Below, in pieces: positions 18,666 to 27,251 of a stretch of DNA of 64,000 nt (position 1 is its first letter; every line of letters begins with the position of its first letter). The notes beneath the pieces are model-generated. The model was not told the DNA's origin. It worked only from the letters and a program-made list of their open reading frames with translations, and did no database searches. The DNA is from Winogradskyella aurantia (lineage in GTDB: Bacteria > Bacteroidota > Bacteroidia > Flavobacteriales > Flavobacteriaceae): assembly GCF_002266855.1 (NCBI RefSeq), contig NZ_NGJN01000001.1, positions 186,001-250,000 on the forward strand, given 5' to 3'. The translations under genes were made by a program, and so were the position numbers.

Positions 18666-21044
18666 GTGATTGTCATTAAGCGTATTTTGCTCTCCTTCCT
18701 CTTATTGTTTTTTTGTTCTGTTATTGCCCAGACACCAAACACCATTATTGAGCATTTTGAGAATTATGTAGAGGCTCCGCGAGAAGTTGCTTATGTGCAT
18801 CTTAATAAGTCTAGTTACATTAAGGGTGAAATGATGGGATTTACGGCATACATTTTTGACAAATCAACGAAAGCCACATCCCAACTCACTACAAATCTTT
18901 ATTGCACCATAACAGACGAGAACAATACGCCCATTAAAGAAGCCTTGATTCGGGTTGATGAAGGTATTGCCTCCAACGTCTTTAATATTGACAGTAGCTT
19001 CACAAGTGGTCGATATACCTTCAAAGCCTATACCAACTGGATGCGCAACTTTAAGGAGCCGAATCATTTTGAAGCTAGCTTCAGAGTAATACAAGCGAAT
19101 GATAGCACCATCCAAACTAAACTTAATGGTTCGAGCGACATTGATTTACAGGTACTGGGAGAAGGAGGACATATTCTTTATAATGTTAACAATACTATTG
19201 GCATTATTGCCAAAAATAAATTTGGATATGGTGTTAAAGGCGCAAGCGGTACAATAAGGGATGAAAAAGATAACATTATTACAGAATTCAAACTCAATGA
19301 GGTGGGGCTTGCCAAAGCACTTTTTAATCCAAAGCCTAGTGCAAATTACAAGGCTGTTTTAGATATTGATGGTCAACTAACTGTGAAATCAATTGAAAAC
19401 ATTAAATTAACAGGAATCAACATGTCAATGGCGCCTTTATCTGAAAAGGTAAATATCTTATTTTCTACCAATGAAAGAAGCATCAAACAGCTTGCCAATA
19501 AAACGTTTAAGATTGCGCACCACAATGGAGTAGAGATTTATATTGTAGAGTTTAAACTCAACAGCGAAGGCAAGGCCTTGGTTAGTTTTCCTAAAGAAAG
19601 CCTTTTTAAGGGCATTAATATCTTTACTGTGTTAGATGAAAAGAATCGACCCACCTTAGAACGTCTTCTTTTTAATAAAAATGGTATTAAACACCACAAG
19701 GCATCTAGTGTAGAGTCACTCAAAGATAAAGATAGTTTAAGGGTAAAGATAGAATTTAACTTAAATGACAAAGTGGAATGGTCAAACTTAAGCGTATCAA
19801 CTCTTCCGACCGGCACTAAATCTTACGACCACAATAGCTCGTTGCTCTCACAACTCTACATTAGACCATACATTAACGGATATCTAGAAAATGGACAAGA
19901 CTACTTTAAAGATAATAATAGAATAACAGCCTATAACTTAGACCTTTTGATGCTTACTCAAGGTTGGAGCAGCTACAGTTGGGGCAACATTTTCAATACA
20001 GACAAAACCGTCCTAAAGTATCCTTTTGAAAATGGTATCGATATTACTGCAAAAATCAATAAAAATCAAAGTGGTACCTATGTATTATACCCCTTTGAAA
20101 ATGATAATACGCAACTGTTCGATGTTCCTGAAGGAAAGGATGCGTTCCAGCTCAAATCGAACTTCCCTATGGAAGACGACTTTTTAAGGGTCTCTTATAT
20201 AGGCCCTGGGGAAAAAAATAGTTATAAAGCCCCCAAACTTTACCTGACATTTTCTCCTAACATTTTTCCTAGTTTCGATTTGTCATACAATAGCCTAGCA
20301 AAGGTCTACTTAAAGGAAACACAAAACATATCAGCTGTCAAAATACCTGAGGCCTGGAAAAAAGTAGAACAATTAGAAGAAGTCATTGTCAAATCCAAAA
20401 AAAATAAGTCGCGCGCGGAAACATTAAAAAATAATGTGGTTAATTCAAGAATAGCAATATTAAATGATAACGTAGCTAACCTTAGAATAGACCTCTATAT
20501 ACAACGACTAGGTTTTATAACCAATTACAACTATTTCACTGGAGGATTAACAATAACAAATCCCAGGGTTAATTGGGGAAACCCAGTCCCCGCAGTTTAT
20601 TTAGATGATGTTTTGGTTGGCGGTTATGGCCAAAATGCTACATTTGATATTTTAACAACCCTTACAACAAAGGATGTAGATTACATTGAATATGAATTGT
20701 ATGGCATTGGTGGAGGTATTAATGGTGGTGCAGGGTTTATAAAAATTTATACGATACCTAGAGATAATAATAAAGGAGCTAATAAAAGTCTTAGCACCTA
20801 CCTTGTTCCATTGCGATTTAGTTCAAACAAATCATTCTACACACCCAAATACACTAATTTTGACAACCAGTTTTTTGAGGATTATGCTGCTATAGATTGG
20901 CATCCTAATTTAAAATTGGATGATTCTGGTGCAGTATTTCTAACAATTGATAATTCAAGAACAGATGATATTACGTTATTTATAGAAGGGGTTATTAATG
21001 AGGACGAGTACATCTCTCAAAAAATTGAGCTGAACAAATATTAG
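18666..21044 (+). CDS. MG2-domain and TonB-plug-domain exported protein (no barrel)
   Basis: This 792-residue exported protein starts at GTG 18666 and has a signal peptide (LLSFLLLFFCSVIAQ). Residues about 40-125 resemble an alpha-2-macroglobulin MG2 domain (VHLNKSSYIKGEMMGFTAYIFD, with FTSGRYTFKAYTNWMRNF later). Near the C-terminus is a TonB plug-like segment (PAVYLDDVLVGGYGQ, then DVDYIEYELYGIGGG). No transmembrane barrel follows. Such MG2-plus-plug proteins recur in Bacteroidota; the function is unknown. It is transcribed alone between metG and the deacetylase gene. Confidence 0.7.
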   Translation: MIVIKRILLSFLLLFFCSVIAQTPNTIIEHFENYVEAPREVAYVHLNKSSYIKGEMMGFTAYIFDKSTKATSQLTTNLYCTITDENNTPIKEALIRVDEGIASNVFNIDSSFTSGRYTFKAYTNWMRNFKEPNHFEASFRVIQANDSTIQTKLNGSSDIDLQVLGEGGHILYNVNNTIGIIAKNKFGYGVKGASGTIRDEKDNIITEFKLNEVGLAKALFNPKPSANYKAVLDIDGQLTVKSIENIKLTGINMSMAPLSEKVNILFSTNERSIKQLANKTFKIAHHNGVEIYIVEFKLNSEGKALVSFPKESLFKGINIFTVLDEKNRPTLERLLFNKNGIKHHKASSVESLKDKDSLRVKIEFNLNDKVEWSNLSVSTLPTGTKSYDHNSSLLSQLYIRPYINGYLENGQDYFKDNNRITAYNLDLLMLTQGWSSYSWGNIFNTDKTVLKYPFENGIDITAKINKNQSGTYVLYPFENDNTQLFDVPEGKDAFQLKSNFPMEDDFLRVSYIGPGEKNSYKAPKLYLTFSPNIFPSFDLSYNSLAKVYLKETQNISAVKIPEAWKKVEQLEEVIVKSKKNKSRAETLKNNVVNSRIAILNDNVANLRIDLYIQRLGFITNYNYFTGGLTITNPRVNWGNPVPAVYLDDVLVGGYGQNATFDILTTLTTKDVDYIEYELYGIGGGINGGAGFIKIYTIPRDNNKGANKSLSTYLVPLRFSSNKSFYTPKYTNFDNQFFEDYAAIDWHPNLKLDDSGAVFLTIDNSRTDDITLFIEGVINEDEYISQKIELNKY

Positions 21045-21139
21045 GATTAATTTGCTTTGAGGTTACCTAGAATAGGTTAATTGATGTAACCCTCAATTAT
21101 AGTTTTAGCGCGGCCCTATTAATGTTATTTTTTTTGCAG

Positions 21140-22042
21140 ATGCTAAAAATTGCTTTTAACCCCATCTACAAACATCCCCTACCAAAGGGACATCGCTTCC
21201 CAATGGAAAAGTACGACCTTTTGCCACAACAGCTAAAACATGAAGGCACTTGCTCTGAGGTCAATTTCTTTGAGCCTAAAAGACCCAATGATAAGTATAT
21301 TGTGGCTGTTCATGACCCAGAATATTATTACGATTTGGTCAATATGACCTTAGATCAACGTGCTGTACGTAAAATAGGCTTTCCACTAAGTGAAGTTTTG
21401 GTAGAGCGTGAAGTTATCATTGCAGATGGCACAATAAAAGCAAGTGAACACGCCTTGCAATATGGCATTGCCATGAATATTGCTGGTGGCACACACCACG
21501 CCTTTACCAATCGCGGCGAGGCCTTTTGTTTATTAAACGATCAGGCCATCGGAGCGAGATATTTACAACATAAGGGATTGGCTCATAACATCCTCATTGT
21601 AGACCTAGATGTGCACCAAGGCAATGGCACTGCCGAAATCTTTCAGAATGATAATTCTGTATTTACTTTTTCTATGCACGGTAAGAGCAACTATCCTTTT
21701 AAAAAAGAACAAAGTGATTTAGATATTGCATTAGATAATAATACCGATGATGGTACGTATTTATCGATTCTAAAAGAAACCTTACCTACATTAATCCGCG
21801 AGCAGAATCCAGATTTTATCTATTATTTATGTGGGGTTGATGTGATATCTTCCGATAAGCTAGGGAAATTAGGACTGTCTGTAGCTGGCTGTAAGGAACG
21901 TGATCGGTTTGTTTTGGAACAATGTAAGCACAATGGTATTCCTGTAATGTGTAGCATGGGAGGTGGTTACTCGCCAGATATAAAAACCATTGTTGATGCC
22001 CATGCTAACACGTTTAGATTGGCTAATGAATTATACTTTTAA
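21140..22042 (+). CDS. Histone deacetylase-family (arginase-fold) deacetylase
   Basis: This 300-residue zinc hydrolase has the HDAC signatures GGTHHAFTNRGEAFCLLND, the metal-binding VDLDVHQGNGTAEIF, and GVDVISSDKLGKLGLS. Bacterial members deacetylate acetylpolyamines, acetoin-pathway proteins or unknown amides, and the substrate here is not determinable. I start at ATG 21140 (MLKIAFNPIYKHPLP), the usual N-terminus. The ATG at 21122 adds six hydrophobic residues. Confidence 0.87.
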   Translation: MLKIAFNPIYKHPLPKGHRFPMEKYDLLPQQLKHEGTCSEVNFFEPKRPNDKYIVAVHDPEYYYDLVNMTLDQRAVRKIGFPLSEVLVEREVIIADGTIKASEHALQYGIAMNIAGGTHHAFTNRGEAFCLLNDQAIGARYLQHKGLAHNILIVDLDVHQGNGTAEIFQNDNSVFTFSMHGKSNYPFKKEQSDLDIALDNNTDDGTYLSILKETLPTLIREQNPDFIYYLCGVDVISSDKLGKLGLSVAGCKERDRFVLEQCKHNGIPVMCSMGGGYSPDIKTIVDAHANTFRLANELYF

Positions 22043-22159
22043 TCAAATCCTAGTATTCAAAACAAATTCATTCCGAATTAGGAAAAAATGCTTTTCTATG
22101 ACTAATACCCTTTATAGTGAGGGAATTAGTAAGTATCTTTACATAAAAATTAAAATATT

Positions 22160-22678
22160 ATGTTATCAAAAACTATAGAATCCGCATTAAATAAACAAAT
22201 ACGAATTGAAGCTGAGTCTTCCCAAGTTTATTTGGCAATGGCTGTTTGGGCCGAAGTCAAGGGTCTTGAAGGTATTTCAAACTTCATGTACGACCAATCT
22301 GATGAAGAGCGCGAACACATGCTTAAACTGGTCAAATTTGTTAATGAGCGCGGTGGCCATGCCCGTGTTTCAGAATTGAATGCACCTAACGTGACTTTCA
22401 AGAGCTTTAAGGAAATGTTTGAAAAACTATTAGATCACGAAATTGTTGTTTCTGAAAGCATCAATGAACTGGTACACATTTCACTTCAGGAGAAAGATTA
22501 TGCCACACATAATTTCTTACAATGGTACGTTGCAGAACAAATTGAGGAAGAAGCTACTGCAAGAACCATCTTGGATAAAGTTAATATGATTGGTGACGAT
22601 AAGGGTGGGCTATACTTGTTCGATAGGGACATTCAACAACTTACCGTTAATTCTGCAGCGCAGACCCCAACGGCCTAA
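22160..22678 (+). CDS. ftnA: Ferritin (non-haem, bacterial FtnA type)
   Basis: This 172-residue four-helix iron-storage protein oxidizes Fe(II) and stores it as ferrihydrite. The ferroxidase ligands fall at the E. coli FtnA positions: Glu17, Glu50, His53, Glu94, Gln127 and Glu130. It has none of the axial Met haem ligand context of bacterioferritin. A 58-residue Cys/Lys-rich open frame follows 66 bases downstream on the same strand. Confidence 0.93.
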   Translation: MLSKTIESALNKQIRIEAESSQVYLAMAVWAEVKGLEGISNFMYDQSDEEREHMLKLVKFVNERGGHARVSELNAPNVTFKSFKEMFEKLLDHEIVVSESINELVHISLQEKDYATHNFLQWYVAEQIEEEATARTILDKVNMIGDDKGGLYLFDRDIQQLTVNSAAQTPTA

Positions 22679-22744
22679 AAGTGTTAAAGTTTATTTAGAT
22701 TAAATTTAAATAATTATTTTTGCTTAAACATGGTCGGTTAGGTT

Positions 22745-22921
22745 TTGGGCAAAAAAAAGATTGATAAGAAGCTTAAAAAAGAACGCATTAACGTTCTTAA
22801 GACGTCTGGTGCTGAAGGTTTGGGTAAAGTAAAATCCAAGTGCTGTAAAAAGTATAAAAAAGCAGAGTGCAAACGCTGCAAAAAATGCCCTTGTCATGAT
22901 TTACTCAAAAAAGTGGCGTAA
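22745..22921 (+). CDS. Small Cys- and Lys-rich protein, possible metal or nucleic-acid binder
   Basis: This is an open frame of 58 codons starting at TTG 22745, just after an in-frame TAG at 22739. The translation is very basic (starting MGKKKIDKKLKKERINVLK). It holds six cysteines in the second half: Cys33, 34, 42, 45, 48 and 50, arranged CC-x7-C-xx-C-xx-C-x-C and followed by HD. The clustered CxxC pairs look like a zinc or iron-binding knuckle. I do not recognise the family with certainty. It lies downstream of ferritin in the same direction, so cotranscription and an iron-related role are possible. Confidence 0.55.
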   Translation: MGKKKIDKKLKKERINVLKTSGAEGLGKVKSKCCKKYKKAECKRCKKCPCHDLLKKVA

Positions 22922-23372
22922 TTGGAAGAGCACCTAACAATGTGGAAAATCCATTCTTAAAAAATATTTGGAAATTTTCAAATCCAACCTTACCAATATC
23001 ACCTAACCAAGTTCTAATCTTTGAGTTTCGTTTTTCTGACGGAATTTCAAGACACTCGATATTAAGAATAGATTATTGAATTAGAACAGCATCCAAGTCC
23101 TAAAAGGATGATGCTTGATGTTCTTCTCGTACGATAATAAATTAAAGCGTTTTTATGAATAAAATTTAAAGTTTAGCATCGCTTATATATTCTTAAATCT
23201 CAATTAAGTTTGTATTTTCTTTAGCTTAAATTTATATCACAATAAAGACCAAGTTTTAGTTCATTTCGAATCCTAAACACATCCTCAATTGTAGAAAACC
23301 TTGTATTTTATGGTTTTTTTTTGAGTCTCACATTATTTTTATCTTAATTTTAAAGTCTTAACATTAGTATTT
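22922..23372. other. 451-base gap with only a weak short reading frame
   Basis: There is no confident gene here. On the plus strand an open frame from a GTG at 22942 to a TGA at 23079 encodes 45 residues (VENPFLKNIWKFSNPTLP...). It has protein-like composition but no recognised family and could be a gene remnant. The rest (23080-23372) is very AT-rich and probably holds the promoter and leader of the secreted metalloprotease, though I see no clean -33/-7 pair. Confidence 0.4.
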
Positions 23373-24695
23373 ATGAAAAAAACTACCCTATCTTATTTCT
23401 TGAAATGGAAAAACAAAAATTTCCTGATTTTTAGTTTTGTATCATTTTTTATCATCGGAAATTCTCAAAATATCGAAGATTTTGAGCGAGAAGAACTGAT
23501 ATTTACACAGCCTCTTTGTATTCTCTACGAAGGTCCATATATTGGACAAATTTCTGTGCCCAGGTCCCAAGAAATGATATCTAAAATGGAAAGGAATGGC
23601 AACCAATGCTCTAACATAGTGATAAACTATGGTCCAGGATTTACACCAGATGCCACCGCTGCCTTTGAGTTCGCAAAAAATATTTGGGAAAACTCCATAG
23701 AATCATCCGTTCAAATTACTGTCAATGCTACATTTAGTGCCTTAGATCCAGGAGCTCTAGGTGGTGCAGCTGCTACTGGCTCCTTAACTTCTAATCACCC
23801 AGATGCCTTACCTAATGTGTTCTATCCCAGAGCCCTTGTTGAAAAGATTGAGGGATCTGAAACCGACCCTTTCGGGGCAATTACTGTAGATATTACGGCT
23901 GCCTTTAGTAATACTGCCAATTGGTATTTTGGCTTAGACGCACAACCTCCAGGTGGCCAGTTCGACTTTGTTTCAGTCGTGCTTCACGAGCTTGGCCACG
24001 GTTTAGGTTTTTTTGGTGGTGCATCCGTTGGTGGTGCAGGTATTGGTAGTATTCGGACAAATAACAATCCTACTATTTATGACTTATTCATTGAAAACGG
24101 CAGTGGCAATTCCATTACTGATACCGCAATATTTCCTGATCCTTCGATTAGCTTAGGTAACCAATTGATAAGTAATAATCTATTTTGTAATGGCCCAATA
24201 GCCGTTGGACAATTATCAGGTACTCTTCCGAGAATTTGGGCACCATCAGTATGGACCCCAGGTAGTAGTTATTCACATTGGGATGAAAATACATTTGTTC
24301 CTGGTGATATTAACTCTCTTATGTCCCCTCAAATAGGTCCTGGTGAAGCCAACCACAATCCAGGCCCAATAACTTTAGGATTTTTTGAAGATATGGGCTG
24401 GTCAATTTGCGGAGGTTCTTTAAGTGTAGATGATATAAGCCTTAACAATACACTTGTAAGTCCTAATCCCTTTAAATCGTCAATTACCATTAACTTATCT
24501 AATGGTCTTAATGATGACTACAGCGTTACTATTTTTGATATTAATGGTAGACGTGTTCTACATTCAGATTTATCTGCAAAAAATGGCGCTATCATCTTAA
24601 CTGATTTAACCCAATTGGATTCGGCATTTTATTTTATAAGGATTACTAATAAAACTAACGGTGCGCAGATCACTAAAAAAATCATGAAATCTTAA
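23373..24695 (+). CDS. Secreted metalloprotease-like protein with T9SS sorting domain
   Basis: This 440-residue exported protein has a zincin motif HELGHGLGF with His205, Glu206 and His209. The third histidine of classical metzincins (HExxHxxGxxH) is absent at the usual place, so the third ligand is unclear. The last 80 or so residues form a type A T9SS C-terminal domain: VSPNPFKSSITINL, VTIFDINGRRV, and a terminal TKKIMKS. It should be exported by Sec and secreted or surface-anchored by T9SS, linking it to PorZ at the window start. The signal peptide follows an unusually long basic N-terminus. Confidence 0.8.
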   Translation: MKKTTLSYFLKWKNKNFLIFSFVSFFIIGNSQNIEDFEREELIFTQPLCILYEGPYIGQISVPRSQEMISKMERNGNQCSNIVINYGPGFTPDATAAFEFAKNIWENSIESSVQITVNATFSALDPGALGGAAATGSLTSNHPDALPNVFYPRALVEKIEGSETDPFGAITVDITAAFSNTANWYFGLDAQPPGGQFDFVSVVLHELGHGLGFFGGASVGGAGIGSIRTNNNPTIYDLFIENGSGNSITDTAIFPDPSISLGNQLISNNLFCNGPIAVGQLSGTLPRIWAPSVWTPGSSYSHWDENTFVPGDINSLMSPQIGPGEANHNPGPITLGFFEDMGWSICGGSLSVDDISLNNTLVSPNPFKSSITINLSNGLNDDYSVTIFDINGRRVLHSDLSAKNGAIILTDLTQLDSAFYFIRITNKTNGAQITKKIMKS

Positions 24696-24704
24696 TTAGA
24701 TACA

Positions 24705-24740
24705 ATAAAAAGAGCGGCCAATTGAAACCGCTCTTTTTAT
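24705..24740. terminator. Bidirectional terminator
   Basis: A perfect 13-bp stem (ATAAAAAGAGCGG at 24705-24717 with CCGCTCTTTTTAT at 24728-24740) has a 10-base loop. It separates the convergent metalloprotease and ssb genes and has suitable T tracts for both. Confidence 0.88.
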
Positions 24741-24755
24741 TTTTACCTTATAGGT

Positions 24756-25088
24756 TTATTTCCCCAACATCAGTAGTTCATTACAAACAACCTCAGTTGT
24801 ATATCGTTTTATACCGTCTTTATCTTCCCACGCACGAGTGGTCAGTTTTCCCTCAACTGCAATTTCCTTTCCTTTAGTAATGTACTTCTCTACAATTTGT
24901 GCTGTTTTTCCCCAAGCTACAATATTGTGCCATTGTGTGTCGGTTACTTTCTCGCCTTGCGCATTTTTATAACTTTCATTAGTTGCAATAGAAAATTTTG
25001 CCAAGGTCTTGCCAGACTCTAAATTGATAATTTCAGGATCGTTTCCTAAGTTTCCAATCAACTGTACTTTGTTTCTTAATGTGTTCAT
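24756..25088 (-). CDS. ssb: Single-stranded DNA-binding protein, short form without acidic tail
   Basis: This 110-residue protein is a single OB-fold: MNTLRNKVQLIGNLGNDPEI at the start, WHNIVAWGKTAQIVEKYI in the middle, and VVCNELLMLGK at the end. It stops right after the fold and so lacks the glycine-rich linker and acidic tip that recruit repair enzymes in canonical SSB. It is therefore likely a second, short SSB paralogue. I start at ATG 25088; an upstream start at 25145 adds 19 unlikely residues. Confidence 0.87.
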   Translation of the reverse strand: MNTLRNKVQLIGNLGNDPEIINLESGKTLAKFSIATNESYKNAQGEKVTDTQWHNIVAWGKTAQIVEKYITKGKEIAVEGKLTTRAWEDKDGIKRYTTEVVCNELLMLGK

Positions 25089-25199
25089 GATTTTAAATTT
25101 AAATGTTAAACAGTTAATACTATTGATCCTCGATGGATTCAACACTGCAAATATGAGAGGTGTAGAAAAATATAGTCGGTAGTTACCTATTTATTATCG

Positions 25200-25225
25200 T
25201 TTGTAATTATTTGTATTCATTTGTA
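25200..25225. repeat. Three helically phased TTTGTA direct repeats
   Basis: TTTGTA occurs at 25200-25205, 25210-25215 and 25220-25225, exactly 10 bases apart, in the region upstream of ssb (minus) and of the lipoprotein gene (plus). Repeats on one face of the helix suggest a protein-binding site, but chance is possible in AT-rich DNA. Confidence 0.35.
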
Positions 25226-25273
25226 AATAGTTTTAGGCTCATTATCACTAAACCCTTCTGCTTATTTGTGATA

Positions 25274-25489
25274 TTGGAGAAAACACTTAAGCGTAAATTT
25301 TTTTATTTGAGATTAATCTTGAGTTTCACAATTTTATTTTGTGTCTACCCTCAAAGGTTACGAGACAAGAATACCCTTGTATCTATTACTACAAAACACA
25401 GCGATATTGGTATGGTTTATGTGTTGCAGAAAAATGGAAACAGACCTCGATTTAAACCAAACCTAATACACAGGCAATTCAATGATTAA
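25274..25489 (+). CDS. Weak small open frame, 71 residues
   Basis: This open frame starts from a TTG at 25274 (an even longer one starts at TTG 25211). It reads as a basic start, one hydrophobic stretch (FFYLRLILSFTILFCVYP) like a signal peptide or membrane anchor, and a polar tail ending in RQFND. No family is recognised. It lies in the otherwise empty 25089-25538 interval and ends 49 bases before the lipoprotein start. It may be a real small exported protein or a chance frame. Confidence 0.25.
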   Translation: MEKTLKRKFFYLRLILSFTILFCVYPQRLRDKNTLVSITTKHSDIGMVYVLQKNGNRPRFKPNLIHRQFND

Positions 25490-25538
25490 CTCAAAGAAAC
25501 TCCGATATCATCAAAAAAAGTGGACCATAGGTACTTTG

Positions 25539-26138
25539 ATGAAGACTCTATTTCTTAGTTCAGCTTTATTACTTTTTATAAACTCATGTAATCTATTAAA
25601 TCTACATAATGTTAAAAATGATTTTAAATGGAAAAACAAAAAATTATCTCAACCTTTGGAGATTCAACTAATTTTCATTCCAATAGTAGAGAAGAATTAT
25701 GATTCTACTTCCGTTTTGGCATATTATTTCAAAAAGGATGACAGAATAGCTGACATTGAATCTACTCTGAATAAAAAATTATCCAATAGGAACTTTAAAC
25801 TAACGGCAACCCCAAGCAAAACTTCACTAAGCATTGATAGCCTTCAGTTTGCCGATAAAGTCGAAATGGTGAGTGTGAGTTCTAATGACGGGACCGAAGT
25901 ATTGGGAGACTATGAACAGAATCTTATTACACTTAAAATAACCGGTATTTTAAATTTAAAGGATAGCACTAAAACTAGGATTTCTACTCAATATACGTTT
26001 ATTGATGAACCAAGGGAAAGTTATGTGGTTGAAGGCTCTATTGCATACTCGAACAATTGGGTTAGCATTGACAAGGTGATGAATAACATTATAAATGCAT
26101 ACAGTTATAAGTGCTACCAAGAAGTTCAGGCGCCCTAA
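25539..26138 (+). CDS. Predicted lipoprotein, function unknown
   Basis: This 199-residue lipoprotein has the signal MKTLFLSSALLLFINSC, with Cys17 as the lipidation site. I chose the ATG at 25539 because it places the lipobox correctly; the frame stays open to 25482. The mature part is mixed alpha/beta with no recognised domain (QPLEIQLIFIPIVEKNYDS, then ITLKITGILNLKDSTKTRI). It is not in an obvious operon. Confidence 0.6.
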   Translation: MKTLFLSSALLLFINSCNLLNLHNVKNDFKWKNKKLSQPLEIQLIFIPIVEKNYDSTSVLAYYFKKDDRIADIESTLNKKLSNRNFKLTATPSKTSLSIDSLQFADKVEMVSVSSNDGTEVLGDYEQNLITLKITGILNLKDSTKTRISTQYTFIDEPRESYVVEGSIAYSNNWVSIDKVMNNIINAYSYKCYQEVQAP

Positions 26139-26313
26139 AGCACTTTGATTCAGATTATTTCCAACAATTACTTTAACGCATCGGAATTAACTTTAAGGGC
26201 TTTATATTTAGGTATATAACCATTGGATGGGTCGTTCTTTCAAATCAAATAATAAGATAATTATTTAGAATTAGTATCTTGTGTTTGAGTAAACCAGAAC
26301 AAGAAAGCAAGAC

Positions 26314-26664
26314 ATGCATCGAAAATGTCCAGAATGTGGTGATCGAATTATCGGACGAGCTGACAAGAAGTTCTGTGGAGATGCATGTAGAAATGCCCAT
26401 AATAACAGGCTCAACAAAGATTCCAAGAACCTTATTAGAAACACTAACAATCGTTTAAGAAAAAACTACAGAATTTTGGAAATCCTGAACCCTAACCAAA
26501 AAACCAAGTGCTCTCGAGCCAAATTAATTGAAAAAGGTTTTGACTTTAATTATTTCACAAGTATATATACCACCAAGGCAGGTGCTATTTATTATTTTGT
26601 GTATGACCAAGGCTACCTGCCCTTAGAAGGTGATTATTACGCTTTGGTAAAACGCAATGATTAA
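26314..26664 (+). CDS. Conserved zinc-ribbon protein, function unknown
   Basis: This 116-residue protein has an N-terminal Cys4 zinc ribbon (Cys5, Cys8, Cys21, Cys25 in CPECG...FCGDAC). A basic helix and the segment LIEKGFDFNYFTSIYTTKAG follow. It matches a conserved hypothetical family I associate with flavobacteria. A nucleic-acid-binding role is plausible but unproven. Its stop overlaps the stop of the convergent CBS gene within a TTAA. Confidence 0.7.
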   Translation: MHRKCPECGDRIIGRADKKFCGDACRNAHNNRLNKDSKNLIRNTNNRLRKNYRILEILNPNQKTKCSRAKLIEKGFDFNYFTSIYTTKAGAIYYFVYDQGYLPLEGDYYALVKRND

Positions 26665-27146
26665 CTACTTTTTTTAGTAGAACTATTCCAATTAACACCT
26701 TTTAGTTGCAATGCTGCTTTCAAAATATCTTTCTGACTTATTTGACCAACTAATTTTCCGTTTTCGACTATCGGGAAACGTCTAAGTTTGGAGTTTAAAA
26801 ATTTGTTTGCCGCATCAAACACGTCCATATTTCCGTCTATGGTTTCTACCTCTTTGGCCATTCGTTTTTCAACGTTGTCATGTTCTAATGGCATATTGTA
26901 ATATCGGCTTTCGCTTAATTGTTTTAAACAATCTCCTTCTGAAATTATCCCAACAAGTTCATTGCGATCATTCACGACCGGTCCACCGGAAATCTTATAC
27001 TTAATAAGTGATTCCACAACCTCTTGAACAGATTGTTCTGGCCTAAACGTGATAAGTGAGGTGGTCATATAATCTCTAACCTTAAGGGCTACTGGTACTG
27101 ATGTACCTTGTTGTTTACGTGCCCCTTGAAAACTTTTGATGCCCAT
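26661..27146 (-). CDS. Tandem CBS-domain protein
   Basis: This 161-residue cytoplasmic protein consists of two CBS motifs. The first is VRDYMTTSLITFRPEQSVQEVVE with SGGPVVNDRNELVGIISEGD. The second is MDVFDAANKFLNSKLRRFPIVENGKLVGQISQKDIL. CBS pairs bind adenine nucleotides and usually regulate partner proteins. No partner domain or neighbour identifies the target. Confidence 0.88.
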   Translation of the reverse strand: MGIKSFQGARKQQGTSVPVALKVRDYMTTSLITFRPEQSVQEVVESLIKYKISGGPVVNDRNELVGIISEGDCLKQLSESRYYNMPLEHDNVEKRMAKEVETIDGNMDVFDAANKFLNSKLRRFPIVENGKLVGQISQKDILKAALQLKGVNWNSSTKKSS

Positions 27147-27251
27147 ATTAGATTAATTTAGTGTGTCCTCTAAAATTAGTTAAAAATTATGATTTGGCAA
27201 AACAGCATGTGTTAGCACAACCTTCTGTAACTTTGTCTAAAGTTCTACATT

